A stretch of DNA of 64,000 bases, from assembly GCF_003096595.1 (NCBI RefSeq), contig NZ_QEKO01000003.1, positions 124,001 to 188,000 of the forward strand, given 5' to 3'. The first letter of the stretch is position 1, and each line of letters begins with the position of its first letter. The position numbers and the translations under genes were made by a program. Shown here one piece after another: positions 8,356 through 17,081 of this stretch. Under the pieces are notes generated by a model. That model was not told the DNA's origin. It saw nothing but the letters and a program-made list of their open reading frames with translations, and made no database searches. The stretch is from Pusillimonas noertemannii (lineage in GTDB: Bacteria > Pseudomonadota > Gammaproteobacteria > Burkholderiales > Burkholderiaceae_B).

Positions 8356-8951
8356 GCGGGCCACAGACCGATGCACACGAGCACCTCGAGGCAGAACTAG
8401 CCTGGTGGACGGCTTCCAATGATCTCTTCGAAGCCGCCGCGGTGGCGGCACAGAACCTCAGGGCGGGTGGTCCAGCCATCGATCCGCGTGAGTTGCGCAA
8501 TGCGCTGGGCCGCTTTGCCACCGGCGTGTGTGTCGTAACCACTCGCGCCGCAAGTGGGCGAACCGCAGGGCTAACCGTAAATTCGTTTAGTGCTGTATCG
8601 CTTGACCCCCCGCTGGTCGCTTGGTGCCTTGGCCGCAAGGCCCCGAGCATACAAGTGTTTTCAGAGGCCGAGCACTTTGCGGTGCATGTGATGGCCCACG
8701 ATCAGCATGAGCTTGCGATGCACTTTGCTCGTCCGGCGGACGACAAGTTTGCTGCGGTATCTGATGCCTTTGAGCCTGGTATCGATAATGTGCCGGTGCT
8801 GCGCGATGCGCTGGCACGTTTCGAGTGCCGGAAGGCGTCGATGATCGACGGCGGTGATCATGTGATTTTCCTTGGACGTGTCGAGCGTTTCGTCTATGCC
8901 GACCGCCCCCCTTTGCTGTTCCATGCGGGACGTTTTCTATCTAGAGCGTAG
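8352..8951 (+). CDS. Flavin reductase of the two-component monooxygenase (HsaB-like)
   Basis: 199 aa. The flavin-reductase-like FMN-binding domain starts near residue 45 (ELRNALGRFATGVCVVTTR) with TVNSFSAVSLDPPLVAWCL, FAVHVMA and a DHVIFLGRVE segment ending LLFHAGRF. It supplies reduced FMN or FAD to the oxygenase at 6177. A ~40-residue N-terminal extension (HLEAELAWWTASNDLFEAAA) precedes the domain and is not usual. Its start overlaps the dioxygenase stop by 4 nt. Confidence 0.88.
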   Translation: MSGPQTDAHEHLEAELAWWTASNDLFEAAAVAAQNLRAGGPAIDPRELRNALGRFATGVCVVTTRAASGRTAGLTVNSFSAVSLDPPLVAWCLGRKAPSIQVFSEAEHFAVHVMAHDQHELAMHFARPADDKFAAVSDAFEPGIDNVPVLRDALARFECRKASMIDGGDHVIFLGRVERFVYADRPPLLFHAGRFLSRA

Positions 8952-9012
8952 TGTGGAATGCCCGGCCTCATTACCCTGAACTTTTAGGGTCAAATAAAAA
9001 AGAGAGACAAGT

Positions 9013-10257
9013 ATGAAAATATTTCGAAACCCGTGGTGGATCGTGTTCGGATCGGTGCTCGGACTGATCGTCGGAAACGTCACAATCCTGCAGTTCTCCA
9101 CTTCGGTCCTGATGAAGCCCATCATGGCTGAGTTCGGCTGGTCACGAACGATACCGTCGGCGGCCGTCGGCCTCGGAACGCTGTGTGCGGCGCTCGCCAC
9201 CCCGTTTGTCGGCCGTATGATCGACAGGAGGGGCGTCAGGTCCGTGACGCTGGCGAGCATCGTTTTATTTTCCCTGGCTACGGCCGCCATGGCGTTGACG
9301 CCGGCGGCAGCATTCGTGTTTCTTGGCATGTTTGCGGCGGTGGGAATGTTTAGTGCTGGACAGGCGCCGCTGCCGTATGCACAGTCGATCGCGGCCGCTT
9401 TCGACCAGCGCCGCGGCTTGGCGTTGGGAGTTGCAATGACTGGGGTCGGCCTGGGAGCCGCGTTGATGCCCATGCTGGCACAAGCCTTTCTAGAGAGCTT
9501 TGGCTGGCGGGGCGCTTTCATTGCGCTTGGCGCGACGGTGTTTTTGGTGTCCTTTCCCGCAGTTGCGCTATTCCTGCGCGACGTTGGGGAGAGGGCCCGT
9601 GCAGGGGGGGCGGGCTTGCCTGGGCTGGAAGCCCGCGAAGTTGTCCGCAGCGGCAATTTTTGGATTCTGGCACTGGTCTTTACGTGCATTCCCGTTGTGG
9701 CCAATGGGGTCATCTTTCATATTGTGGCGTTGCTGACGGACCGCGGAATTACCGCTGAAAGCGCCGTCATCGTCTTTACTGTCATCGGGCCTTCGTTGAT
9801 TGTCGGGCGCCTGCTGTGTGGTTACTTTCTGGACCGCTTCCACGCACCGTATGTAGCAGTGGTCTTCATAGCCTTGCCAGCATTGGGTGTGCTGGTCTTG
9901 CTCTCTGGCTACGACCCGAAGATCATCGCCATGGGCGCTGTACTGGTGGGCCTGGGCCTGGGCGCAGAGGTCGACCTCATTGGCTATCTGCAAAGCCGGT
10001 ATTTCGGCTTGCGCGCATTTGGCCAGGTGTATGGATACCTGTTTGCGATCTTCACGATCGGCGCCGCTATCGGTCCCTTTGTAATGGGAGCCGCCTTCGA
10101 CACCTTTGGATCGTACAGGCCGATCCTTATTGTGTTCTTGATGGTGCTCCTAGTCGCGGCGGGGGCTGTTGTTCGACTTCCGCGCGCTTATCCTTATCCT
10201 GTGGTGAGACCGAGCAAGCCTTCCGTGGAATCACTTGCAACGGTCGCCGGGCACTAG
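9013..10257 (+). CDS. MFS transporter (oxalate/formate-antiporter-like)
   Basis: 414 aa with twelve hydrophobic segments. The loop 2-3 signature is present (GRMIDRRGVRS) and repeated in the second half (GRLLCGYFLDRF). The pattern resembles the OFA/monocarboxylate branch of the major facilitator superfamily. It follows the flavin reductase by 61 bp on the same strand, so it probably imports the aromatic acid degraded by this cluster. A GAGAGA lies upstream of ATG 9013. Confidence 0.85.
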   Translation: MKIFRNPWWIVFGSVLGLIVGNVTILQFSTSVLMKPIMAEFGWSRTIPSAAVGLGTLCAALATPFVGRMIDRRGVRSVTLASIVLFSLATAAMALTPAAAFVFLGMFAAVGMFSAGQAPLPYAQSIAAAFDQRRGLALGVAMTGVGLGAALMPMLAQAFLESFGWRGAFIALGATVFLVSFPAVALFLRDVGERARAGGAGLPGLEAREVVRSGNFWILALVFTCIPVVANGVIFHIVALLTDRGITAESAVIVFTVIGPSLIVGRLLCGYFLDRFHAPYVAVVFIALPALGVLVLLSGYDPKIIAMGAVLVGLGLGAEVDLIGYLQSRYFGLRAFGQVYGYLFAIFTIGAAIGPFVMGAAFDTFGSYRPILIVFLMVLLVAAGAVVRLPRAYPYPVVRPSKPSVESLATVAGH

Positions 10258-10391
10258 TTCTTTCGTTCAGCAATCATGAAACTCGTTGTACACAACCACG
10301 GTGGCCACACTTCGATTTGCAAGACTGAAGCCCTTGCCATCTTTTTTTCGAAAAACCATGAAACATGCACGGCCTCAAACCGTTCCCACCC

Positions 10392-11072
10392 ATGAGTAAC
10401 TTAGCTTTTAGGCAGCGCGAGGTCCGCCAACTGGCACGCGCATGCGATCGAGCCGCACTTGCCACCGCGTACGGACATTGCAGTGTCCGGCTGGATGAGG
10501 ACTCTTTTCTCGTTTGCGCGTCCAAACCGATGGGCCTGATTTCGCCGCAAGACGAGGGCACTATCGTGACGCTTGATGCCTCTCTTCCCGATGGCGTATT
10601 GGGCGAGGTACGGATGCACCGCGAGGTATATCGGCTGCGATCAGATGTGAACGCTATCGTGCGCTTTATCTCGCCGAACATTACGGCGCTCGCAGCGCTG
10701 GGACGTACGCCGCGGGCACGGCATGGCTTCGGCGCCTACTTTGCACCCGAGGCCCCAATGTGGCGGAATCCGGAACTGGTGCGCAACGACGCAGCGGCTG
10801 CCGGCGTTGCCCGTGTCCTTGGAAGTGCGTCCGGCATCGTGGTTTCGGTCAATGGCGCGGTGGTCGCGGGGGCCAATGCTGCGCAGGCACTCGCGCTGGC
10901 AGTTTTTCTGGAGGACAGCGCACGAGTTGAGCTTGCGTCTCTCCATGCAGGATGCGAAGGCCATCGTGAGTTGACAAATGAACAGTGCCGGACGCGCGCG
11001 ACATGGGCTGGAAGAGTGGCTGAGCGAATGTGGGATTATTGGACTCAGGGTGATCCTGAGTACATCTCGTGA
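10392..11072 (+). CDS. Class II aldolase/adducin-fold protein lacking zinc ligands
   Basis: About 226 aa. The fold is recognised from RQLARACDRAALATAYGHCSVR, the ASKPMGLISP loop, the GEVRMHREVYRLRSDVNAIV helix and the final VNGAVVAGANAAQAL. In active aldolases the H-x-H pair and a later His bind Zn. Here these positions read R-F-I (IVRFIS) and N (SVNGAVV), so all three histidine ligands are missing, while the Glu before the helix remains. It may be a zinc-independent decarboxylase/hydrolase, or a non-catalytic adducin-like protein. Neither ATG 10392 nor ATG 10365 has a clear ribosome site, so the start is uncertain. It closes the catabolic operon and is followed by a terminator. Confidence 0.7.
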   Translation: MSNLAFRQREVRQLARACDRAALATAYGHCSVRLDEDSFLVCASKPMGLISPQDEGTIVTLDASLPDGVLGEVRMHREVYRLRSDVNAIVRFISPNITALAALGRTPRARHGFGAYFAPEAPMWRNPELVRNDAAAAGVARVLGSASGIVVSVNGAVVAGANAAQALALAVFLEDSARVELASLHAGCEGHRELTNEQCRTRATWAGRVAERMWDYWTQGDPEYIS

Positions 11073-11144
11073 GCCGGCTTGGAACATCGACCCGAAGTAA
11101 CCGGTAGAGTTCTTCGACGCGGAGCGACATTTGTTATTCTATAG

Positions 11145-11181
11145 GGAGCAGTTCATCTGAGATGTACTGCTCCTCGGTTTT
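11145..11181 (+). terminator. Rho-independent terminator of the 5.3-11.1 kb operon
   Basis: GGAGCAGT (11145-11152) pairs with ACTGCTCC (11166-11173). Inner CATCT/AGATG pairing extends the stem, and TCGGTTTT follows. It lies 73 bp after the aldolase-like gene. Confidence 0.75.
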
Positions 11182-11322
11182 GAGCAACATACGTAGCAAA
11201 TAGGCAGAACCATTATTAGCTCAAACTGCCTGCACACAGAAAAATACGGATACTCCTATGGCGGTTACCACGTACGGCAATAAACTTGGCGTGAGGCGGG
11301 TTGCCGGCCTGCCGTTCCGTAC

Positions 11323-11913
11323 ATGAAGCAAGCCCGTTCAAGCACGTCTCCTGCGGCGTCGCCACGTACCGACAAGCCCGTCGAACGCAGCAAAGCGCGC
11401 CATAACCCGCTGTGGGATCTGGAGCGGTCAATGGGTTATCTGCTCAACCGCGCCGCCAATATCATAGCTGCGCGATTCAGCGACGAGCTCAAGCTCCATG
11501 GAATCAACTTGCAAATTTGGCGTGTGTTAGCCGCGCTTGATCATAAAGACGGTCAATCAGTAACCGACTTGGCCAGTCACACGGCCGCTGAACTATCTTA
11601 TCTGTCGCGGTCGCTGGCTGACATCGAGAAGCGCGGGCTTGTCGTACGCGTCACGTCTTCGCAGGACAAGCGCACTGTGCGACTGTCACTCACGCCGGCC
11701 GGCCGGCGTTTGGTCAAGGCACTGGTACCGTGCGGCGAGGAGGTGGAGAGCATGGCGCTGGCTGGCATTCCGAAGGCCGACGTCGAGGCGATGCAACGCG
11801 GGCTGCAGGCCGTCTATCACAACGTGGTGGCGGGCACTCAGAAAGATGTAGCCATGGGGGTAAATCGCAAGCTCACCGTGGCGCGCCGGGCTCGTCAACG
11901 GACGCGGGATTAA
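11323..11913 (+). CDS. MarR-family transcriptional regulator
   Basis: 196 aa. The winged-helix core is at residues ~35-135: LQIWRVLAALDHKDGQSVTDLASHTAAELSYLSRSL recognition region, then the wing SSQDKRTVRLSLTPAG. There is a ~30-residue polar N-terminal tail and a basic C-terminal tail (RKLTVARRARQR). It is transcribed separately after the operon terminator. It probably represses the 5.3-11.1 kb operon through the twin palindromes at 5172-5230 and is released by an aromatic ligand; this is inference. The start ATG 11323 lacks a good ribosome site. Confidence 0.85.
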   Translation: MKQARSSTSPAASPRTDKPVERSKARHNPLWDLERSMGYLLNRAANIIAARFSDELKLHGINLQIWRVLAALDHKDGQSVTDLASHTAAELSYLSRSLADIEKRGLVVRVTSSQDKRTVRLSLTPAGRRLVKALVPCGEEVESMALAGIPKADVEAMQRGLQAVYHNVVAGTQKDVAMGVNRKLTVARRARQRTRD

Positions 11914-12071
11914 GCAGATGTCTCATTGGCCCAACTCGTTGCCAGCCGGTCTGGCTGCTGTCGCCGGTTAAAGAATAAGGCCCTCCCATTAACTGCCTGG
12001 AAGTTAATGGTATTTATACGTCGAGTGAGTAAATGGCGGTCCGCACATCGAAATAGAGCAGGCCGCAAAAT

Positions 12072-12110
12072 GCCGCGAGGCACCGCTTTGGGTGCGTCCC
12101 GGCTTTTTTT
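12072..12110 (+). terminator. Terminator after the MarR gene
   Basis: A 13-bp stem with two mismatches (GCCGCGAGGCACC against GGGTGCGTCCCGGC) is followed by seven T. It lies in the 379-bp gap 11914-12292. That gap otherwise contains only an AT-rich part (11990-12040, 12160-12190), probably the promoter of the ABC operon. Confidence 0.75.
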
Positions 12111-12292
12111 CATTGCTGAATTTACGGTGCACACACGTGAATTGGGGTAACTACCTAGAAGCTTTGGCCGCGAGTTTTAAATACTATTAGGCTCATCCGA
12201 AGGTTTGCTGCAACAAGTTCAGTACAGAAGAACAGGCAGGGCAGCAGGGTTCGCAGCTGTCCCGCCCCAGACAACCCCCACGGAGACAGCCC

Positions 12293-13300
12293 ATGCGTGT
12301 CCATCGCTATTTGCTTTCAGCATTGATCGCCGTTTGCGCCAGCAGCGCCTTTGCTAACACAGAAGTAAAGTTTGCGCTCGACTGGCGCTTCGAAGGCCCG
12401 GCCGCCCCATACCTGGTAGCCCTTGACAAGGGCTACTACAAGGACGAAGGCCTGAACGTCACGATCGACGCGGGGGCCAGCTCGGTCGAGCCCATCAATC
12501 GTGTCGCAACAGCTACCTATCATATCGGTTTCGCCGACATCAACTCGCTGATCAAATACCGTGACAACCCGCAGAACCCGCCGGTGAAGGCGGTGATGAT
12601 GGTCTATGACACCCCGGCGTTTTCCATTGTTACCCTCAAAGACAAGGGCATCACCAAGCCCAAAGACCTCGAAGGCAAGATCCTGGGGGCCCCGGCGCCA
12701 GACGGCGCTTACGCCCAATGGCCCATTTTCGTGGCTGCCAACGACATCGATGCCTCGAAGGTGCGTATCGAGAACATCGGCTTTCCGGTGCGCGAGCCCA
12801 TGCTGGCGCAGGGCAGGGTAGACGCCATCACCGGCTTCTGGTTCTCGTCGTTCATGAACCTCAAGGCCAATGGGGTCGAGGACGAAGACATCGTCGTCAT
12901 GTTGTTGGGCGATTATGGCGTCGATCTTTATGGCAACGCCATCATGGTCAACCCCGATTTCATGAAGACCAACCCCGAGGCGGTGAAAGGGTTCGTGCGG
13001 GCCACCATCAAGGGCATACAAGACACCATCAAAGACCCCGATTCGGCCATCGACCACCTGATGAAGCGCAACGCCATCGCCAACCGCGATGTCGAACTGC
13101 AGCGCCTGAAGCTTGCGCTCGAGCGCAATTTCGTCAACGACGCCGTGCGTAAAAACGGCCTGGGCGATGTCGACATGCAGCGCTTCGAAAAATCCATCGA
13201 CCAGATCGGCCTCACCTTCAACTACACCCACAAGCCGAAGGCGGCCGATATCTTCACCGCTGAATTTCTGCCTCCGCGCGAACAGCGCCTCGTTGACTGA
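12293..13300 (+). CDS. ABC transporter substrate-binding protein, NMT1/taurine-nitrate type
   Basis: 335 aa with a signal peptide (MRVHRYLL... SAFA). The mature protein starts EVKFALDWRFEGPAAPYLVALDKGYY, the hallmark of NMT1/THI5-like and SsuA-type binding proteins. It has GFADINSLI and an LEGKILGAPAPDGAYA hinge. It is the first gene of a complete ABC importer (ATPase 13314, permease 14100). In Burkholderiales such systems carry phthalate, sulfonates or pyrimidines. The salicylate-hydroxylase-like gene just downstream suggests an aromatic acid. Confidence 0.88.
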   Translation: MRVHRYLLSALIAVCASSAFANTEVKFALDWRFEGPAAPYLVALDKGYYKDEGLNVTIDAGASSVEPINRVATATYHIGFADINSLIKYRDNPQNPPVKAVMMVYDTPAFSIVTLKDKGITKPKDLEGKILGAPAPDGAYAQWPIFVAANDIDASKVRIENIGFPVREPMLAQGRVDAITGFWFSSFMNLKANGVEDEDIVVMLLGDYGVDLYGNAIMVNPDFMKTNPEAVKGFVRATIKGIQDTIKDPDSAIDHLMKRNAIANRDVELQRLKLALERNFVNDAVRKNGLGDVDMQRFEKSIDQIGLTFNYTHKPKAADIFTAEFLPPREQRLVD

Positions 13301-13313
13301 AGGAGCCTCCCGC

Positions 13314-14099
13314 ATGGCCGAAACCCTGGTCGAGCTCGATAATATTTCGATGGCCTACGGCGACGGCGAAACAGCCGTGCGGGCCATCGAGGATGTCACC
13401 CTGTCCATCCAGAAAGGCGAGTTCATCGCGGTCGTGGGGCCCTCGGGCTGCGGCAAGAGCTCGCTGATGAAACTGATCTCCGGCCTGCATCCGCCCCTGT
13501 CGGGCCGTCTTGCCGTCGAAGGGAAGCCGGTCAATGGGCCGCTCAAGTCTGTAGGCATGGCCTTTCAGGCCAGCAATCTGCTGCCGTGGCGAAATTGCGT
13601 GGACAACATCCTGCTGCCGCTCGAGATTGTCCAGCCGTACCGCAAGAACATCTCGTCCCAGCGGGCCAAGTACAAAGAGAAGGCCGTGAAGCTGCTCGAC
13701 TCGGTCGGCCTTGCCGGGTTCACCGAGAAGTTTCCCTGGGAACTGTCCGGCGGGATGCAGCAGCGTGCGTCCATCTGCCGCGCCCTGATCCACGAGCCCG
13801 AGATTCTCATGCTCGACGAACCCTTCGGGGCGCTTGACGCCTTCACCCGCGAAGAGCTCTGGTGCGCCCTGCGCGACATACAGCAAGAGCGCCAGGTAAC
13901 GGTCATGCTGGTTACCCACGATCTGCGCGAGGCGGTGTTCCTGGCGGACACCGTCTATGTCATGTCCAACCGCCCCGGCCGGGTGGTAAAGAAGTGCCCG
14001 GTCAATCTGCCCCGTCCGCGCGATCTGGAAATCACCTATGGCAAAGAGTTCCAGGAAATCGTCTACGAACTGCGATCGATGATCGGAGGAAAACACTAA
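13314..14099 (+). CDS. ABC transporter ATP-binding protein, nitrate/sulfonate/taurine type
   Basis: 261 aa. Walker A is GPSGCGKSS, the Q-loop is MAFQASNLLPW, the signature is ELSGGMQQR, Walker B is ILMLDEPFGALD, and the H-loop is VTHDLREAV. The start ATG 13314 has AAGGAG 8 nt upstream, 14 nt after the binding-protein stop. In-frame sequence upstream overlaps that gene and is not coding. It energises import with the permease that begins one base after its stop codon. Confidence 0.93.
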   Translation: MAETLVELDNISMAYGDGETAVRAIEDVTLSIQKGEFIAVVGPSGCGKSSLMKLISGLHPPLSGRLAVEGKPVNGPLKSVGMAFQASNLLPWRNCVDNILLPLEIVQPYRKNISSQRAKYKEKAVKLLDSVGLAGFTEKFPWELSGGMQQRASICRALIHEPEILMLDEPFGALDAFTREELWCALRDIQQERQVTVMLVTHDLREAVFLADTVYVMSNRPGRVVKKCPVNLPRPRDLEITYGKEFQEIVYELRSMIGGKH

Positions 14100-14870
14100 A
14101 TGCGTCGTTCCGATCTGCTTGTCAATGTTGTTCCTCCGCTGATTTTTACCGTGGTGCTGTTCGTTGTGTGGGAGCTTTTCTGCCGGGTGTTTTCCATTCC
14201 CCTGACCATTCTGCCGGCTCCCTCCGTCATCTTCGTCGCCTTATGGCAGTATCGCGCGCCGATCATCGACAATTCGTGGGTCACGCTGTGGACCACCCTC
14301 GTGGGCTTCCTGATGGCTACCGTGGGCGGCCTGGCGCTGGGCATTGCGGTGGGCTGGAAGAAAAGCCTCTACACCGCCATCTATCCGGTCCTGGTGGGTT
14401 TCAACTCGGTGCCCAAGGTTGCCGTGGTGCCCATTCTCATCCTGTGGTTTGGGCTGGGCGAAATCCCCGCCATCATCACGGCGTTTCTCATCTCTTTCTT
14501 TCCCATCGTGGTCAACGTGGCCACAGGCCTGGCCACCACCAGCCCCGAGCTCGAAGACGTATTGCGGGCCCTGGGCGCTTCCAAGCTCGACATCATGCGC
14601 AAGGTCAGCATACCGGGGTCGCTGCCTTATTTCTTCGGTTCCCTGAAGGTGGCCATCACTTTGGCGTTTGTCGGGGCGGTGGTGTCGGAAACCGTCGGGG
14701 CCAACAAGGGCATCGGCAAGCTCATGCTTGATGCCCAGGCAGCCTTCCAGGTGCAGATCGTCTTTGCGGGCCTGCTGGTACTGGCTTTCCTGGGCATCGT
14801 GCTGTATGCGGCCACTGCCTTGGTCGAAAAGCGTTTCACGGGGTGGGCCTTCCGCGGCCAGAATCGCTGA
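14100..14870 (+). CDS. ABC transporter permease, nitrate/sulfonate/taurine type
   Basis: 256 aa with about six membrane segments. The binding-protein-dependent permease (EAA) loop reads SSPELEDVLRALGASKLDIMRKVSIPGSLPY-like, around residues 140-185. The ATG directly abuts the TAA of the ATPase gene. A GC-rich hairpin follows the stop at 14885-14912. Confidence 0.92.
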   Translation: MRRSDLLVNVVPPLIFTVVLFVVWELFCRVFSIPLTILPAPSVIFVALWQYRAPIIDNSWVTLWTTLVGFLMATVGGLALGIAVGWKKSLYTAIYPVLVGFNSVPKVAVVPILILWFGLGEIPAIITAFLISFFPIVVNVATGLATTSPELEDVLRALGASKLDIMRKVSIPGSLPYFFGSLKVAITLAFVGAVVSETVGANKGIGKLMLDAQAAFQVQIVFAGLLVLAFLGIVLYAATALVEKRFTGWAFRGQNR

Positions 14871-14884
14871 CGGCGGCCGATCAT

Positions 14885-14912
14885 CGCCCGCCCGCCCAAG
14901 GGTGGGCGGGCG
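14885..14912 (+). terminator. GC-rich hairpin after the ABC operon
   Basis: CGCCCGCCC (14885-14893) pairs with GGGCGGGCG (14904-14912). There is no T-run, so it may be a pause or mRNA-stabilising hairpin rather than a full terminator. Confidence 0.5.
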
Positions 14913-15034
14913 CGGAAATGAAAACTGGTCGTTGAGTAGTGCGTGTCCGCGAATGCCCTCTCTTCTTCCTCTGTGCAGGGATGAGTCGTCGGTGACAATA
15001 TATTCTTGCTGAGTTGAAAATTTTTATTATATGG

Positions 15035-15091
15035 CCGATTAATTAATATATAATGTGCCAATCGGTTGTAAAAATTCGTACTGGAAGTACG
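15035..15091 (+). promoter_or_regulatory. Promoter/operator region of the salicylate-hydroxylase-like gene
   Basis: TATAAT (15049-15054) sits between the arms CCGATT (15035-15040) and AATCGG (15060-15065). A second dyad, CGTACT-gga-AGTACG (15077-15091), lies between it and the GGGGAG ribosome site. The TetR regulator encoded immediately downstream of the structural gene is the likely binder. Confidence 0.5.
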
Positions 15092-15113
15092 CGACGCACA
15101 CAGGGGAGCATTC

Positions 15114-16313
15114 ATGGCTAAATCATTGAAAATCGGCATTATCGGCGGTGGAATCGGCGGCGTGGCGCTGGCGGCGGCACTGAACCAGCGCGGCATCCAG
15201 GCGCACTTGTTCGAGCGCGCCAACGAGTTCGGCGAAGTGGGGGCGGGCATACAAATGACGCCCAATGCCGTCAAGGTCATCAAGGCGCTGGGCGGCGAAA
15301 GCGAGCTGGACAAGGTCGGCTTCCTGCCCGAGGCCCTGGTGGGCCGCGATTGGGATACCGCCGAAGAAAAGTTCCGCATCCCGCTAAAAGAAGACTGCCC
15401 GCGCCTGTACGGCGCCCATTTCTATCACGTGCACCGCGCCGATCTGCATCAATTGCTGGCCGGCATGATAGGCGACACCAAAGTGACCTTCGGTGCCCAG
15501 TGCACGGGTGTGGAACAGAATGAGCAGGGCGCTGTCGCGCATTTTGCCGACGGCTCGCGCTTCGAGGGCGACCTCATCGTCGGGGCCGACGGCGTGCGCT
15601 CTGTCGTGCGCCATGATCTGTTCGGCGCGGACGACCCGCAGTTCACGGGGCACATGTGCTATCGCGCTGTCGTGCCATTCGACCAGCGCCCTGATTTCGT
15701 ACCTCCCGAATCGGCCTTCTGGCTGGGGCCCAAGAGCCACGTCGTTACTTATTACGTCAATGGCGGCAAGGCGGTCAATATCGTGGCGGTGCACGAAACC
15801 GAGAAGTGGGTGGAAGAGTCCTGGAACAGCCTTAGCAGCCGCGAGGCGCTGCTTGGCGATTTCCCGGGCTGGCACAGCTACATCCAGCAGCTTTTCGAAC
15901 GCGTAACCGAGGTCTATCGCTGGGGCCTGTTCGACCGCGACCCGATGCAGACCTGGTCCAAGGGCCGCATCACGCTCATGGGCGATGCCGCGCACCCCAT
16001 GCTGCCCTTCCTGTCGCAGGGCGCGGCCATGGCCATCGAAGACGCCTATGTGCTGGCCAAGGCCCTGGACGGGCTGCCGGGCCAGCTGGACAAGGCCCTG
16101 GCGCAGTACGAGGCCGAGCGCCTGCCGCGCACCAGCCGGGTACAGCTCGAGGCGCGCGAACGGGGCAAGACCTATCACCTTTCCTCGAAAGAAGAGCAGG
16201 CCAAGCGCGACGCCGAGTACCGCGAGCAGCAAAAAAAAGATCCGCATGCGGGTGGCATCAAGGCCAACTGGGTCTACGCTTACAATGCAACAGACTTCAC
16301 ACCGGTGCCTTAG
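15114..16313 (+). CDS. FAD-dependent monooxygenase, salicylate/6-hydroxynicotinate hydroxylase-like
   Basis: 399 aa group-A flavoprotein hydroxylase. The Rossmann motif is GIIGGGIGGVALA (residues ~8-20), the DG motif is GADGVRSVVR (~158-167), and the FAD-binding GD motif is LMGDAAHPMLPF (~286-297). This family hydroxylates, and often decarboxylates, aromatic acids using NAD(P)H. Similarity to the nicC product (28351-29499) is evident but moderate, so the substrate probably differs; salicylate- or gentisate-forming activity is possible. The ribosome site is GGGGAG. The TetR gene follows after 15 bp. Confidence 0.87.
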   Translation: MAKSLKIGIIGGGIGGVALAAALNQRGIQAHLFERANEFGEVGAGIQMTPNAVKVIKALGGESELDKVGFLPEALVGRDWDTAEEKFRIPLKEDCPRLYGAHFYHVHRADLHQLLAGMIGDTKVTFGAQCTGVEQNEQGAVAHFADGSRFEGDLIVGADGVRSVVRHDLFGADDPQFTGHMCYRAVVPFDQRPDFVPPESAFWLGPKSHVVTYYVNGGKAVNIVAVHETEKWVEESWNSLSSREALLGDFPGWHSYIQQLFERVTEVYRWGLFDRDPMQTWSKGRITLMGDAAHPMLPFLSQGAAMAIEDAYVLAKALDGLPGQLDKALAQYEAERLPRTSRVQLEARERGKTYHLSSKEEQAKRDAEYREQQKKDPHAGGIKANWVYAYNATDFTPVP

Positions 16314-16328
16314 CCCAATTTCAATGCC

Positions 16329-17036
16329 ATGACCCAGATCAGACGTCGTTCAGAAATCTCCGCCCGCTCGGCGGGGCGCCGCCCCGGGCGTCCCGAGGGC
16401 AGCGGGGCGGGCGACAATACCTCCGAGCGCATCCTCGATGCCGCCGAAGAGGTATTCGCCGAAGTGGGCTACTCGGGCGCCACGCTGCGCATGGTGGCCG
16501 CCCAGGCCGACGTGACCCAGGCGCTGATCAACTATTACTTCGGCAGCAAGTACGGCCTTTACGAGGCGGTGTTCATACGCCGGGGCCGTGTCATTGCCGA
16601 CGGGCGCATGGAGCGCCTCGAGGAGCTCAAGCAGCGTACCGATGTGTCGGTGCGCGACGTGGTTCAGGCGTTTCTTGCGCCCACCATCGCGTTGCGCGAC
16701 AGCCCGGGCGGCAGGCTGTTCCTGCGGCTGCAGGCCAGGCTGCATACCGAGCCGGCCGAGATTTCATATAAATTGCGCGGCGAAGCCTATGACGCATCGA
16801 CTCGCGCCTACGTGCAGATGCTGGCCAGCGTCTGCCCGCAGCTTTCGGCCAAAGAGGTCAATTGGCGCATGGCCCTGATGATCGGCGCCTACATGTATGC
16901 GTTTTCCGACACGCATCGTCTCGAGCAGCTTGCGCCCGCCGCCTGTGACATCAACGACACGGCGGAAGTGTTCGAGCAGATCACGGCCTTTGTCACCGCC
17001 GGCATCAGTGCGCCGCCGGGCTCGGGCGCCCGCTAG
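16329..17036 (+). CDS. TetR-family transcriptional regulator
   Basis: 235 aa. The N-terminal basic tail GRRPGRPEG leads into the TetR HTH (ERILDAAEEVFAEVGYSGATLRMVAAQADVTQALINYYFGSK, residues ~35-77). The ligand domain follows. It sits 15 bp after the monooxygenase stop, suggesting cotranscription and autoregulation through the dyads at 15035-15091. No strong ribosome site is visible at ATG 16329; translation may be coupled. Confidence 0.87.
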   Translation: MTQIRRRSEISARSAGRRPGRPEGSGAGDNTSERILDAAEEVFAEVGYSGATLRMVAAQADVTQALINYYFGSKYGLYEAVFIRRGRVIADGRMERLEELKQRTDVSVRDVVQAFLAPTIALRDSPGGRLFLRLQARLHTEPAEISYKLRGEAYDASTRAYVQMLASVCPQLSAKEVNWRMALMIGAYMYAFSDTHRLEQLAPAACDINDTAEVFEQITAFVTAGISAPPGSGAR

Positions 17037-17081
17037 CGCCGGCAGGCTTCGAGCTTTCCAGTGTTGCCGGGCCCCGGCGGT

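Noticed and set aside
15114-16313. Second copy of nicC
   Set aside because: The family is the same, but length and central sequence differ clearly from the 28351 protein, which matches NicC much better; called salicylate-hydroxylase-like instead.
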